64,000 nt of DNA from Rhizobium leguminosarum (GTDB taxonomy: Bacteria; Pseudomonadota; Alphaproteobacteria; Rhizobiales; Rhizobiaceae): positions 1 through 64,000 of the forward strand of contig NZ_MZMU01000026.1 in the NCBI RefSeq assembly GCF_004123835.1. Reading direction: 5' to 3'. Of the stretch, positions 41,158 through 49,281 are shown in pieces (within the stretch, counting starts at the first letter, position 1; the number at the start of each line of letters is the position of its first letter). A program made the position numbers and the translations under genes. Under the pieces are notes generated by a model, which saw nothing but the letters and a program-made list of their open reading frames with translations, had not been told where the DNA came from and did not search any database.

Positions 41158-43404
41158 ATGTTGCCGAACATGGATTATAGCGAATTACCGCGTGCGCTGC
41201 AGCACATGCTGGAACGGGGTCGTTCGACGGCGGTTCAGGCGTTGCCACGCCGCAGCTTTCTAAAGCTGACGGGGACCCTCGGTTTGGCTGTCGGCATTTT
41301 CCCCCATCTGGCCGCCGCCCAGTCCACCGACGCGGGTGAGGTGCCCACCGCTCTGAAGCCGACCGAGCAGCCTTCTGCGTTTGTTCAAATTGCGCCAAAT
41401 GGCGAGGTTATGGTCACAATCAACCGGCTGGAGTTCGGTCAAGGCGTCCAAACGGCATTGCCGATGATCCTTGCCGAAGAACTCGACGCGGACTGGAATT
41501 TAGTACGCAACCAGCTCGGCACCAATGACATGGCCTATGTTGATCCGCTCTTCGGCATGCACCTTACCGGCGGTTCGAACACCATCAAGAACAGCTTTAC
41601 GCAGTATCGCGAGTTGGGTGCCCGCGTCCGCGCCATGCTGCTCGCAGCCGCGGCGGACCGCTGGAACGTGGATGTTTCCGCGCTGCGAACCCAGGCCGGT
41701 GTGGTTCTGGCTCCCGATGGCCGCAAGCTCGGTTATGGAGAACTTTCCGAAGCGGCCATGGCCCTGCCCGTGCCTCAGAAAATAGCGTTGAAGGACCCGA
41801 AGGATTTCCGCATCATCGGCCAGCCCACCCAGCGTCTGGACGCACAAGCCAAGAGCAGTGGCCAACAGAGTTTTGGCATCGACTTCAAGTTGCCGGGACA
41901 ATTGACGGCCGTGGTGGCTCGCCCTCCGGTCTTCGGAGCCAGGATAGCATCGCTGGACGACAGCGCAGCACGTTCAGTAAAGGGTGTGAAAGCTGTTTTG
42001 CGGGTGCCGCTGGATCGCGGTGCAGAGGGCGTGGCCGTGGTGGCCGACGGATATTGGCAGGCATCTCAGGGCCGCAACGCCCTTAAGGTGGAGTGGGACA
42101 CATCGCCTGTCGAAAAGGTCGATAGTGAAAAGCAACTTGCCCAGTTTCGCGAGATCGCCAATCGCCCCGGCCCGCGCCAGTTCGATGCCGACATGGCGCC
42201 ATTGGAAACTGCACCCTTGAGTCTGGAAGCCGAGTTCGTGTTTCCGTATCTCGCCCACGCGGCGATGGAACCGCTGAACTGCACGGTTCGGCTTTCCGAC
42301 GATAGTGCCGAGATCTGGATGGGGAGCCAAAGTGCAGGGCTCGATGCCGGCGTTGCAGCAAACGTGCTCGGCCTCAAGCCGGAACAGGTCGTGGTGAACG
42401 TGCAGACATCGGGTGGTGGCTTCGGCCGGCGCTTTTCCAGCAGCAGCGACACGGCAATGGAGGCCTGCCAGATAGCCAAAGCCGCAAGGGCGGCGGGGCT
42501 GAACGCACCGGTGCGAACGCTCTGGAGCCGTGAGGACGATATGAGGGGCGGCTACTATCGTCCAACGCATCTTCACCGCGCCCGCATCGGTTTCGACAAA
42601 GAGGGCAATGTACTGGCCTGGGACCACACCATCGTCGGTCAGTCCATACTGACGGGAACCGTGTTCGAGAAGTTCCAGGTGAAGGACGGCATCGATGCCG
42701 CCACGACCGAGGGGATGCGGAGCCCCTACCCGCTTCCCATGCGCCTGACAGTACATCATCCTGTTACCAACGTGCCGGTTCTGTGGTGGCGCAGCGTTGG
42801 CTCCACCCATACGGCCTTCGTGATGGAGACCTTGCTTGACGATATAGCGAGAGCCACCGACCAGGATCCGGTCGCATATCGCATGAAGATGTTTGGCGAT
42901 GAGCATCCTCGTCATCGCGATGCACTGCAACTCGCCGTAGACAGGAGCGGTTACGGCAGTAGGGCATTGGCAGAAGGCCGGGCCTGGGGTGTGGCCGTGC
43001 ACGAATCCTTTTCATCCGTGGTGGCCTACGTGGTGGAAGCCTCCGTCGTCGACGGGCAGCCCAAGCTGCATCGGGTTACGGCGGGGGTGCACTGCAATCT
43101 GGCCGTCAACCCTCGGACTGTGGAAGCGCAGGTTCAGGGCGCGGCGATCATGGGCTTGTCGACATGCCTTGCCGGCGCGGAAATCACGCTCAAGGACGGT
43201 ATTGTGGACCAAGGCAACTTCAGCGAATTCACGGTGGCAAGGATCACGGATGTGCCGGAGTTCGACGTCAACATCGTACCGAGCGCGGATGCACCGACAG
43301 GCATGGGCGAACCCGGCCTGCCGCCTTTGGCGCCGGCATTTGCCAATGCCATCTCGCGTCTGACAGGCAAGCCAGTCAGGCAGATGCCTTTCAACCTCGC
43401 TTAG
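41158..43404 (+). CDS. Molybdopterin-binding large subunit, aldehyde oxidase / isoquinoline 1-oxidoreductase type
   Basis: A 748-residue protein. An internal twin-arginine motif (RRSFLKLTG at about residues 31-39 with a following hydrophobic stretch and ALA-like end AAAQ) predicts export of the folded enzyme. The core has the molybdopterin motifs LEFGQGVQTALPMILAEELD, HAAMEPLNCTVRL, TSGGGFGRRF and, at the end, GEPGLPPLAPAFANAI, which supplies the active-site Glu. Two-subunit enzymes of this kind oxidise aldehydes or N-heterocycles; the substrate cannot be inferred. The cofactor genes moaC-moeA lie 4 kb upstream. Confidence 0.92.
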   Translation: MLPNMDYSELPRALQHMLERGRSTAVQALPRRSFLKLTGTLGLAVGIFPHLAAAQSTDAGEVPTALKPTEQPSAFVQIAPNGEVMVTINRLEFGQGVQTALPMILAEELDADWNLVRNQLGTNDMAYVDPLFGMHLTGGSNTIKNSFTQYRELGARVRAMLLAAAADRWNVDVSALRTQAGVVLAPDGRKLGYGELSEAAMALPVPQKIALKDPKDFRIIGQPTQRLDAQAKSSGQQSFGIDFKLPGQLTAVVARPPVFGARIASLDDSAARSVKGVKAVLRVPLDRGAEGVAVVADGYWQASQGRNALKVEWDTSPVEKVDSEKQLAQFREIANRPGPRQFDADMAPLETAPLSLEAEFVFPYLAHAAMEPLNCTVRLSDDSAEIWMGSQSAGLDAGVAANVLGLKPEQVVVNVQTSGGGFGRRFSSSSDTAMEACQIAKAARAAGLNAPVRTLWSREDDMRGGYYRPTHLHRARIGFDKEGNVLAWDHTIVGQSILTGTVFEKFQVKDGIDAATTEGMRSPYPLPMRLTVHHPVTNVPVLWWRSVGSTHTAFVMETLLDDIARATDQDPVAYRMKMFGDEHPRHRDALQLAVDRSGYGSRALAEGRAWGVAVHESFSSVVAYVVEASVVDGQPKLHRVTAGVHCNLAVNPRTVEAQVQGAAIMGLSTCLAGAEITLKDGIVDQGNFSEFTVARITDVPEFDVNIVPSADAPTGMGEPGLPPLAPAFANAISRLTGKPVRQMPFNLA

Positions 43405-43650
43405 AACCTGGCTCGGACGAGAGCCTGCCCCGGTCCTGTGTGCCGCTGAATGCAGCGGGCCGCACAGGGCCGCGATGTTCCTGTCGCGTGACGTCTTGAC
43501 AATAATGGCGCTAAGACTTCGCGGTCAGCGATGACCGCGGGCTTCACCAGCAATCAGGACAGGCAGGACTTCACGTCTATCGGCAATCGCGCGACTGAGA
43601 TCACCCCCCAACCCAACGCGACCATCTTCCGGGCAGGCCTGGCAGGGGCG

Positions 43651-44544
43651 TCAGCCTTTGAAACGAAGCGCCTCGACGAGGAGCGCAAACGCAGCCGTAT
43701 GCTGACGTCGGCTTGGGTAATACAGGTGATAGCCAGGGAACGACTGACACCAATCGTCGAGGACTCGGATCAGTCGCCCGTCTGCAATGTATTGTGAAAC
43801 CTGACTTTCGAAAGTGTAGGCAAGCCCGAGCCCATCCAAAGCAGCGGCTTCCAGCATCAAACTATCGTTGATGATGAGCGGCCCGTTCATTCTGACCACA
43901 AGCTCCTCGCCGTCGCGCTCGAACTCCCAGGCGTACAATCCACCTCCTGTGGTTTGCCGGTAGCTAATACCCCGGTGATCGCCGAGATCGCGGGGCGTCA
44001 TTGGGATTGTGCGGTTCTGGAAGTAGGACGGCGATCCAACGACTGCCATGCGAAGGTCAGGGCCGATCCTGACGGCAACCATGTCTTTTTGAACCTGTTC
44101 TCCAATGCGAATACCGGCGTCGAACCGGTCGGCCACGATATCCGTCAGGCCCTCGTCAAGAATGACCTCCATTTCAATATCCGGGTATTCCGCCAAGAAT
44201 GTTGTCATGACAGGCCAAAGCACGCTCATGGCGGCATATCGAAACGTCGTGATACGGATAGTGCCCGCCGGCTTGTCACGAAGTGCGGTGACGGCTGCGA
44301 TCTCGCTTTCGATGTGTTCGAAGGCAGGGCGGAGGTTCCGAAGCATACGCTCTCCGGCATCGGTCAGCGACAAGCTTCGTGTAGTGCGTGAGATTAGCCG
44401 CACCCCCAGCCTCTGCTCCAGCATCCTGACTGAGTAACTGACGGCAGACTGGGAAAGTCCCAGCTTGGCGGAGGCGCGCGTGAAACTTCCGGCCTCGGCG
44501 ACGGCGATGAAGGCTGCAAGTTCGCTGAAGTCACCGTGTCTCAT
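43651..44544 (-). CDS. LysR-family regulator of the redox island
   Basis: A 297-residue protein with an N-terminal helix-turn-helix (FSELAAFIAVAEAGSFTRAS, then AKLGLSQSAVSYSVRMLEQR) and an effector domain of the CrgA/DsdC-like type (AGTIRITTFRYAAMSVLWPV, and GHRGISYRQ-like DHRGISYRQTTGG). It is divergent from the old yellow enzyme gene. Its ATG is the first triplet of operator copy 3, so the protein likely controls itself, the flavin oxidoreductase and, through copies 1 and 2, the molybdenum enzyme and its cytochrome. Confidence 0.9.
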   Translation of the reverse strand: MRHGDFSELAAFIAVAEAGSFTRASAKLGLSQSAVSYSVRMLEQRLGVRLISRTTRSLSLTDAGERMLRNLRPAFEHIESEIAAVTALRDKPAGTIRITTFRYAAMSVLWPVMTTFLAEYPDIEMEVILDEGLTDIVADRFDAGIRIGEQVQKDMVAVRIGPDLRMAVVGSPSYFQNRTIPMTPRDLGDHRGISYRQTTGGGLYAWEFERDGEELVVRMNGPLIINDSLMLEAAALDGLGLAYTFESQVSQYIADGRLIRVLDDWCQSFPGYHLYYPSRRQHTAAFALLVEALRFKG

Positions 44545-44591
44545 TTATCAGCCCCATTTCTAACTTCATGCAGATTATAGCGGCTAATCAT
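44542..44591. promoter_or_regulatory. Redox-island operator, copy 3 (LysR / old yellow enzyme intergenic)
   Basis: ctaac at 44560-44564, ctaat at 44584-44588, same register as the other copies. On the minus strand it includes TATAAT, a good -10 for the LysR gene, so LysR binding here could block its own promoter and act from 70 bases on the divergent flavin oxidoreductase gene. Confidence 0.7.
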
Positions 44592-44658
44592 CGTTTGTCT
44601 TCATCGCTATCTGTCACTTCACAAACCGTTGACCGGCAAGCAAGAGAGACAATTGCTC

Positions 44659-45825
44659 ATGGAAACTACGTCCAAAATTTTTGAACCGTTCGCATTCGCC
44701 AAGGGGCTCACGCTTCGCAACCGGGTCGTCATGGCCCCAATGACGACATGGTCGGCGAATGGCGATGGAACTGTCTCGGATGAGGAAGTTTCGTATTATC
44801 GACGCAGGGTAAAAGGCGTTGGCCTCGTTGTGACGGGCTGCACGCACGTCACGCCCAATGGCATCGGCTTCACGGGCGAATTCGCTTCTTATGACGACAG
44901 CTTCATGCCAAGTCTGCGGCGGCTCGCGGAATCCGCCAAGAGCGGCGGCGCACCCGCGATTCTTCAGATTTTTCACGCTGGGAACAAGGCCGTGCCGGAG
45001 CTGGTCCCGAAGAAGGACGTGGTCAGCGCCAGTGCGCTCGAAGTTCCCCCCGGCCCGTTCAATCCAGGTGGGGTCACTACACGTGCTCTGAGCCATGACG
45101 AAATCCTCGATGTGATTTCGGCGTTCGGGCGGGCGACGCGCCGTGCCATCGAAGCGGGCTTCGACGGCGTCGAACTCCATGGTGCCCATGGCTTCCTGAT
45201 CCAGAACTTCTTCTCGCCTGTCTATAACCAGCGCAACGACGAATGGGGAGGCGCGCTGGAAAACCGGATGCGGTTCCCGCTCGCAGTGGTCCTCGAAGTG
45301 AAGCGGATAATAGACACATACGCGACGCGACCCTTCCTTTTGGGATACCGGATTTCCCCGGAGGAACCAGAATCGGGCGGGCTTCGGATCGAGGACACCT
45401 ACGGGCTTATCGACCGTCTCATCGATTGCGGCGTGGACTACATCCATGCATCGCTGTCGAGCGTACTCGATGCCAAGCCGGTTGAAGCTAGCGATGATCG
45501 CATGATCGCTGAGTTGATCGCCGCCAGAGTTGCGGGGCGCGTGCCAGTCCTTGCCGCTGGCCAGGTCAGAACGCCTCAACAAGCGGAGCGTGCCCTCGAT
45601 CTGGGCCTTTCGCTTGTGGCTGTCGGCCAAGGGCTGGTGATCAACCCGGACTGGGTCGAACTGTCAAAGAGCGGCAACGGCGATCTGATCGAGACGGAGA
45701 TCAGAACCACGACGGTCCCAAAAATCGCACTTCCCACCAAACTCTGGGGCGTCATCGAGGCAGCCGGCGGCTGGTTCAAGATCAACGATGATCATGCGGC
45801 GCACGGGCGGAAGGCCAACGCATAA
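44659..45825 (+). CDS. NADH:flavin oxidoreductase, old yellow enzyme family
   Basis: A 388-residue FMN-dependent TIM-barrel enzyme. Visible features are LRNRVVMAPMTTWSANGDGT at the N-terminus, FHAGNKAVPELV (FMN contacts), GFDGVELHGAHGFLIQNFFSP, YNQRNDEWGGALENRMRFPL and a late VAVGQGLVINPDW. It lacks the extra iron-sulfur and FAD domains of 2,4-dienoyl-CoA reductase. It may reduce an enone or nitro compound related to the substrate of the molybdenum enzyme. The ATG at 44659 is preferred to one ten codons upstream. Confidence 0.9.
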   Translation: METTSKIFEPFAFAKGLTLRNRVVMAPMTTWSANGDGTVSDEEVSYYRRRVKGVGLVVTGCTHVTPNGIGFTGEFASYDDSFMPSLRRLAESAKSGGAPAILQIFHAGNKAVPELVPKKDVVSASALEVPPGPFNPGGVTTRALSHDEILDVISAFGRATRRAIEAGFDGVELHGAHGFLIQNFFSPVYNQRNDEWGGALENRMRFPLAVVLEVKRIIDTYATRPFLLGYRISPEEPESGGLRIEDTYGLIDRLIDCGVDYIHASLSSVLDAKPVEASDDRMIAELIAARVAGRVPVLAAGQVRTPQQAERALDLGLSLVAVGQGLVINPDWVELSKSGNGDLIETEIRTTTVPKIALPTKLWGVIEAAGGWFKINDDHAAHGRKANA

Positions 45826-45861
45826 AGTGTCGGTACACAACTCGCCATCAAGGAGAATTCT

Positions 45862-46707
45862 ATGAGTAAAGTCTGGATGATCACAGGCGCCGGGCGCGGC
45901 ATGGGGCTCGATTTCGCCAAGGCGGTTCTGGCGTCCGGCGACAAGCTCGTCGCCACCGGCCGAAATCGTGAGCGCGTTGCCGCGGCCATCGGTCAATCGG
46001 AAAACCTGCTGGTCGTCACGCTGGACGTGACAAAGTCTGCAGATGCGGACTCCGCTGTCAAAGCGGCGCTTGAACGTTTTGGTCGCATCGACGTGCTGGT
46101 GAACAATGCCGCGAACTTTTACGCAGGCTATTTTGAGGAATTGACCTCAGCCCAAATGGATCTGCAGTTGGCCAGTAATCTCCTCGGCCCCATGAGTGTC
46201 ACCCGCGCCGTCCTGCCGGTGATGCGCCGGCAGGAATCCGGCAAGGTCATCTCGATCTCATCGACGGCCAGCCTGCTGGGCTTTGAGTTTTGCAGCGCTT
46301 ACTCTGCCGCGAAGTTTGCCCTCGATGGCTGGATGGAATCGCTGCAGCCCGAAGTGGCGCCGTTTGGTATTGAAACGATGATCGTCAATCCGGGCTTCTT
46401 CCGCACGGAACTGCTGACCGACGAATCAACCCAATATGCTCCGTCATCTGTCCGCGACTACGACGAAAGACGCGCCCAGCACCTGGCATTCTGGAAGTCC
46501 GCCAACGGCCAGCAGAGCGGCGATCCCGCAAAACTTGCCCAAGCGCTGATCACCCTGGTCAACCAACCGGAGCTGCCCCGCCGGTTCATCGCCGGAGCTG
46601 ATGCTGTTGGCATGGTGGAACAGAAAATCGCGCTGCTGCAGCAGCAGATCGACGCCTACCGGGAGCTTTCAAGTTCGCTTGCGTTCGAAGTGAAATCCCA
46701 AGCCTGA
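45862..46707 (+). CDS. Short-chain dehydrogenase/reductase
   Basis: A 281-residue classical SDR: TGAGRGMGLDFAKAVLASGD (nucleotide-binding Gly motif), LVNNAANFYAGY, SSTASLLGFEFCSAYSAAKFA split as Ser and YxxxK (YSAAK). The ribosome-binding site aaggag precedes the ATG. It is 36 bases after the flavin oxidoreductase gene and probably in one transcript with it, so it likely handles an alcohol or ketone in the same pathway. Confidence 0.92.
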   Translation: MSKVWMITGAGRGMGLDFAKAVLASGDKLVATGRNRERVAAAIGQSENLLVVTLDVTKSADADSAVKAALERFGRIDVLVNNAANFYAGYFEELTSAQMDLQLASNLLGPMSVTRAVLPVMRRQESGKVISISSTASLLGFEFCSAYSAAKFALDGWMESLQPEVAPFGIETMIVNPGFFRTELLTDESTQYAPSSVRDYDERRAQHLAFWKSANGQQSGDPAKLAQALITLVNQPELPRRFIAGADAVGMVEQKIALLQQQIDAYRELSSSLAFEVKSQA

Positions 46708-46726
46708 AACGACGCTTTGCTAGAGC

Positions 46727-47161
46727 TCAGTAATTCTTCATGGCAAGATGCGGCATTCCGCCGTCAAGAAATTGCGCGCCATAGGCAACGAAGCCGAAAC
46801 GCTCGTAAAGCGGCAGCTTGTCCGCCTGCGCTGTCAGATAGAAGCGGTTGTCGCGGGCAGCGCGATGCAGTTCCATCGCTTGCCCGATCATTGCGGCTGC
46901 AATGCCTTGGCCGCGCCATTGGCTTGCAACCGCAACCCGGCCGACCTTCACATGTTCCTCGGCGTAGATGATCCGCAGGGTGCCGGAGACTTCGCCCGCC
47001 GTGACGGCGACAAGATGATGAGCGTTGAGATCGTCGGCATCGAATTCCTCGGCTTCGGGAACCTTCTGCTCATGCACGAAAATAGCGCGCCGCAGCCGGA
47101 AGGCCTCATTGCAGAGCGTACTGAAAACCGGGACGCTGAGGATCGCCGTTTCCGTCACCAT
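46727..47161 (-). CDS. GNAT-family N-acetyltransferase
   Basis: A 144-residue single-domain acetyltransferase with LRRAIFVHEQKVPEAEEFD at the N-terminus and the acetyl-CoA motif VGRVAVASQWRGQGIAAAM, followed by FYLTAQADKLPLYERFGFVAYG. This close relationship to ElaA-like GNAT proteins does not reveal the substrate. It is convergent with the SDR gene and is followed upstream by the helicase gene. Confidence 0.88.
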   Translation of the reverse strand: MVTETAILSVPVFSTLCNEAFRLRRAIFVHEQKVPEAEEFDADDLNAHHLVAVTAGEVSGTLRIIYAEEHVKVGRVAVASQWRGQGIAAAMIGQAMELHRAARDNRFYLTAQADKLPLYERFGFVAYGAQFLDGGMPHLAMKNY

Positions 47162-47226
47162 CCTTGCCTCCCTCAGGGATACGACCCAAAGCCCTCCGCC
47201 TTATCGGCGAAGGGCTGCCGGCAAAA

Positions 47227-49182
47227 TCAGCCGGGCTTCTTCTTTGAGAACTTAGCTTTTGGTCCGGCGCCGCCCTTACCCTCATATTTGGGGGCCTCGG
47301 ATCTCGGGCCTTCGTATTTCGGCTTGTCGGACTTCGGGCCATCGAAAGCGGGCTTGCCCGGCTTCTTGCTCCAGGGCTTGCTATCCCGTTTGTCCCCGCC
47401 GCTATTATCGGCCGCGGCATATCCGCCGCCCGGACCCTTGCCGAACTTGTTCTTCGGCCGCTCGCCGCGGAATGTGTCGTCCGGCCGCTCGTCGCGAGAT
47501 GGCTTGCCGGCATAAGGCTTCGGCGCAGGCGCCCGGCTGAAATCCGGCGTGCCGGAAAGCCTGGTCACGCGGATGCCGCGTTCGAGCGCTTTGTTCGGAC
47601 CGATCGCCGCCAGGAAGCTTTCGGCGCTCGCCGCAGCGATCTCCACAAAAGTTTCCTCGGGCTGCATCTTGATCGCGCCGATCTCGCGCTTCGTCACATT
47701 GCCGTTGCGGCAGAGCATCGGGATCAGCCAGCGCGGCTCGGCATTCTGCTTGCGCCCGACTGAGACGGAAAACCAGACGCTGGCGCCAAAATCTTCGCGC
47801 GGTCCCTTCTGCGCCGGCTCGTACGGCTCGGAATTGTCGCGGCGCTTGCGGCTGCGGTCGTCCTGCACGGTAACCTCGATGAGGTCCTCCGGCGCCGAAT
47901 GATTGGTGCGGTAAAGACGTAAGAAAGCGGCGGCGAGCTTTTCGGCGCCGTGGCTGGCGAGAAGCTGCTGTACCAGCCCCTGCTCTTCCTCCTGCGGCGT
48001 TTCGTTGAAGATCGGATCGGCGAGCAGCCGCGCGTCGTCGCGCTCGCTTACTTCCTCGGCCGAAGGCGGGCGCGCCCAGGCAGCCGAAATACCGGCATTC
48101 TCAAGCAGGCGCTCTGCCTTGCGCCGTGCATTCAGCGGCACGATCATGGCGCTGATGCCCTTGCGTCCGGCCCGGCCGGTTCGGCCGCTGCGGTGCAGCA
48201 GCGTGTCCGGATTGGTCGGCAGGTCGGCATGGATGACGAGATCGAGCCCCGGCAGGTCGATGCCGCGGGCGGCAACGTCGGTCGCGATGCAGACACGGGC
48301 GCGCCCGTCGCGCATCGCCTGCAGCGCATGCGTGCGCTCGTTCTGCGTCAGCTCGCCGGACAGCGCCACGACGGCGAAATTGCGGTTGTTGAAGCGTGCG
48401 GTCAGATGGTTGACGGCGGCGCGCGTCGAGCAGAACACGATGGCATTGGTCGCCTCGTAATAGCGCAGCACGTTGATGATCGCGTTCTCGCGGTCGCTCG
48501 GGGCGACCATCAGCGCGCGATATTCGATGTCAATATGCTGCTTTTCCTCGGCCGCGGTGCTGATGCGCACGGCATCGCGCTGGTAGCTCTTGGCAAGCTT
48601 GGCGATCGCCGCCGGCACCGTTGCCGAAAACATCAGCGTCCGGCGTTCGTCCGGCGCCGCATCGAGGATGAATTCGAGGTCTTCGCGGAAGCCGAGATCG
48701 AGCATCTCGTCGGCCTCGTCGAGCACGGCGGCCTTCAGTTCCGACATGTCGAGCGCCCTGCGGCGGATATGGTCGCAAAGCCGGCCGGGCGTGCCGACGA
48801 CGATATGGGCGCCGCGTTCGAGCGAGCGGCGCTCATTACGGATGTCCATGCCGCCGACGCAGCTGACGATCACCGCGCTGGTCATCTCAAAGAGCCATTC
48901 GAGCTCGCGCTTCACCTGCAGGGCAAGCTCGCGCGTCGGGGCGATGACCAGGGCGAGCGGCGCGGCGGCATTGCCGAAGCGCTCCCTGCCTTCGAGCAGC
49001 GTCGGCGCCAGCGCCAGGCCGAAGGCGACGGTTTTGCCGGAGCCGGTCTGGGCCGAGACCAGCGCGTCGGAAGCGGCAAGCGCCGGATCGAGCATCGCCT
49101 TCTGCACCGGGGTGAGTTCGGCGTAACCACGCTTCTGCAACGCCTTGGCGATCGCCGGAACGACGCCGTTAAATTCTGTCAT
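47227..49182 (-). CDS. DEAD-box RNA helicase with DbpA-type RNA-binding domain
   Basis: A 651-residue helicase. Motif Q region at the N-terminus, motif I SAQTGSGKT, APTRELALQ, LDEADEMLD (DEAD), FSATVP (SAT) and HRSGRTGRAGRKG (VI) are intact. About residues 480-555 form the DbpA/CsdA RNA-binding fold (VWFSVSVGRKQNAEPRWLIP). The last 100 residues are a low-complexity tail of Gly, Lys, Pro, Asp and Tyr with repeated KYEGP/KPAFDGPKSDKP elements, as in cold-shock helicases. It likely unwinds rRNA and mRNA during ribosome assembly. Confidence 0.93.
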   Translation of the reverse strand: MTEFNGVVPAIAKALQKRGYAELTPVQKAMLDPALAASDALVSAQTGSGKTVAFGLALAPTLLEGRERFGNAAAPLALVIAPTRELALQVKRELEWLFEMTSAVIVSCVGGMDIRNERRSLERGAHIVVGTPGRLCDHIRRRALDMSELKAAVLDEADEMLDLGFREDLEFILDAAPDERRTLMFSATVPAAIAKLAKSYQRDAVRISTAAEEKQHIDIEYRALMVAPSDRENAIINVLRYYEATNAIVFCSTRAAVNHLTARFNNRNFAVVALSGELTQNERTHALQAMRDGRARVCIATDVAARGIDLPGLDLVIHADLPTNPDTLLHRSGRTGRAGRKGISAMIVPLNARRKAERLLENAGISAAWARPPSAEEVSERDDARLLADPIFNETPQEEEQGLVQQLLASHGAEKLAAAFLRLYRTNHSAPEDLIEVTVQDDRSRKRRDNSEPYEPAQKGPREDFGASVWFSVSVGRKQNAEPRWLIPMLCRNGNVTKREIGAIKMQPEETFVEIAAASAESFLAAIGPNKALERGIRVTRLSGTPDFSRAPAPKPYAGKPSRDERPDDTFRGERPKNKFGKGPGGGYAAADNSGGDKRDSKPWSKKPGKPAFDGPKSDKPKYEGPRSEAPKYEGKGGAGPKAKFSKKKPG

Positions 49183-49281
49183 GAGTTCGATCTTTCGGAG
49201 CTGTCAGGCGCGTTGCTGCGCCATGGCCGGAGCCAGCCGGCGGGGTATTTGCGCCGTTCCTAGCCGCTCCCGCGGCGATTG

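Noticed and set aside
43520..43539. Perfect 8-bp hairpin between the molybdopterin subunit and LysR genes as a terminator
   Set aside because: cgcggtca / tgaccgcg has a good stem but no T-run on either side, so terminator function is not supported.
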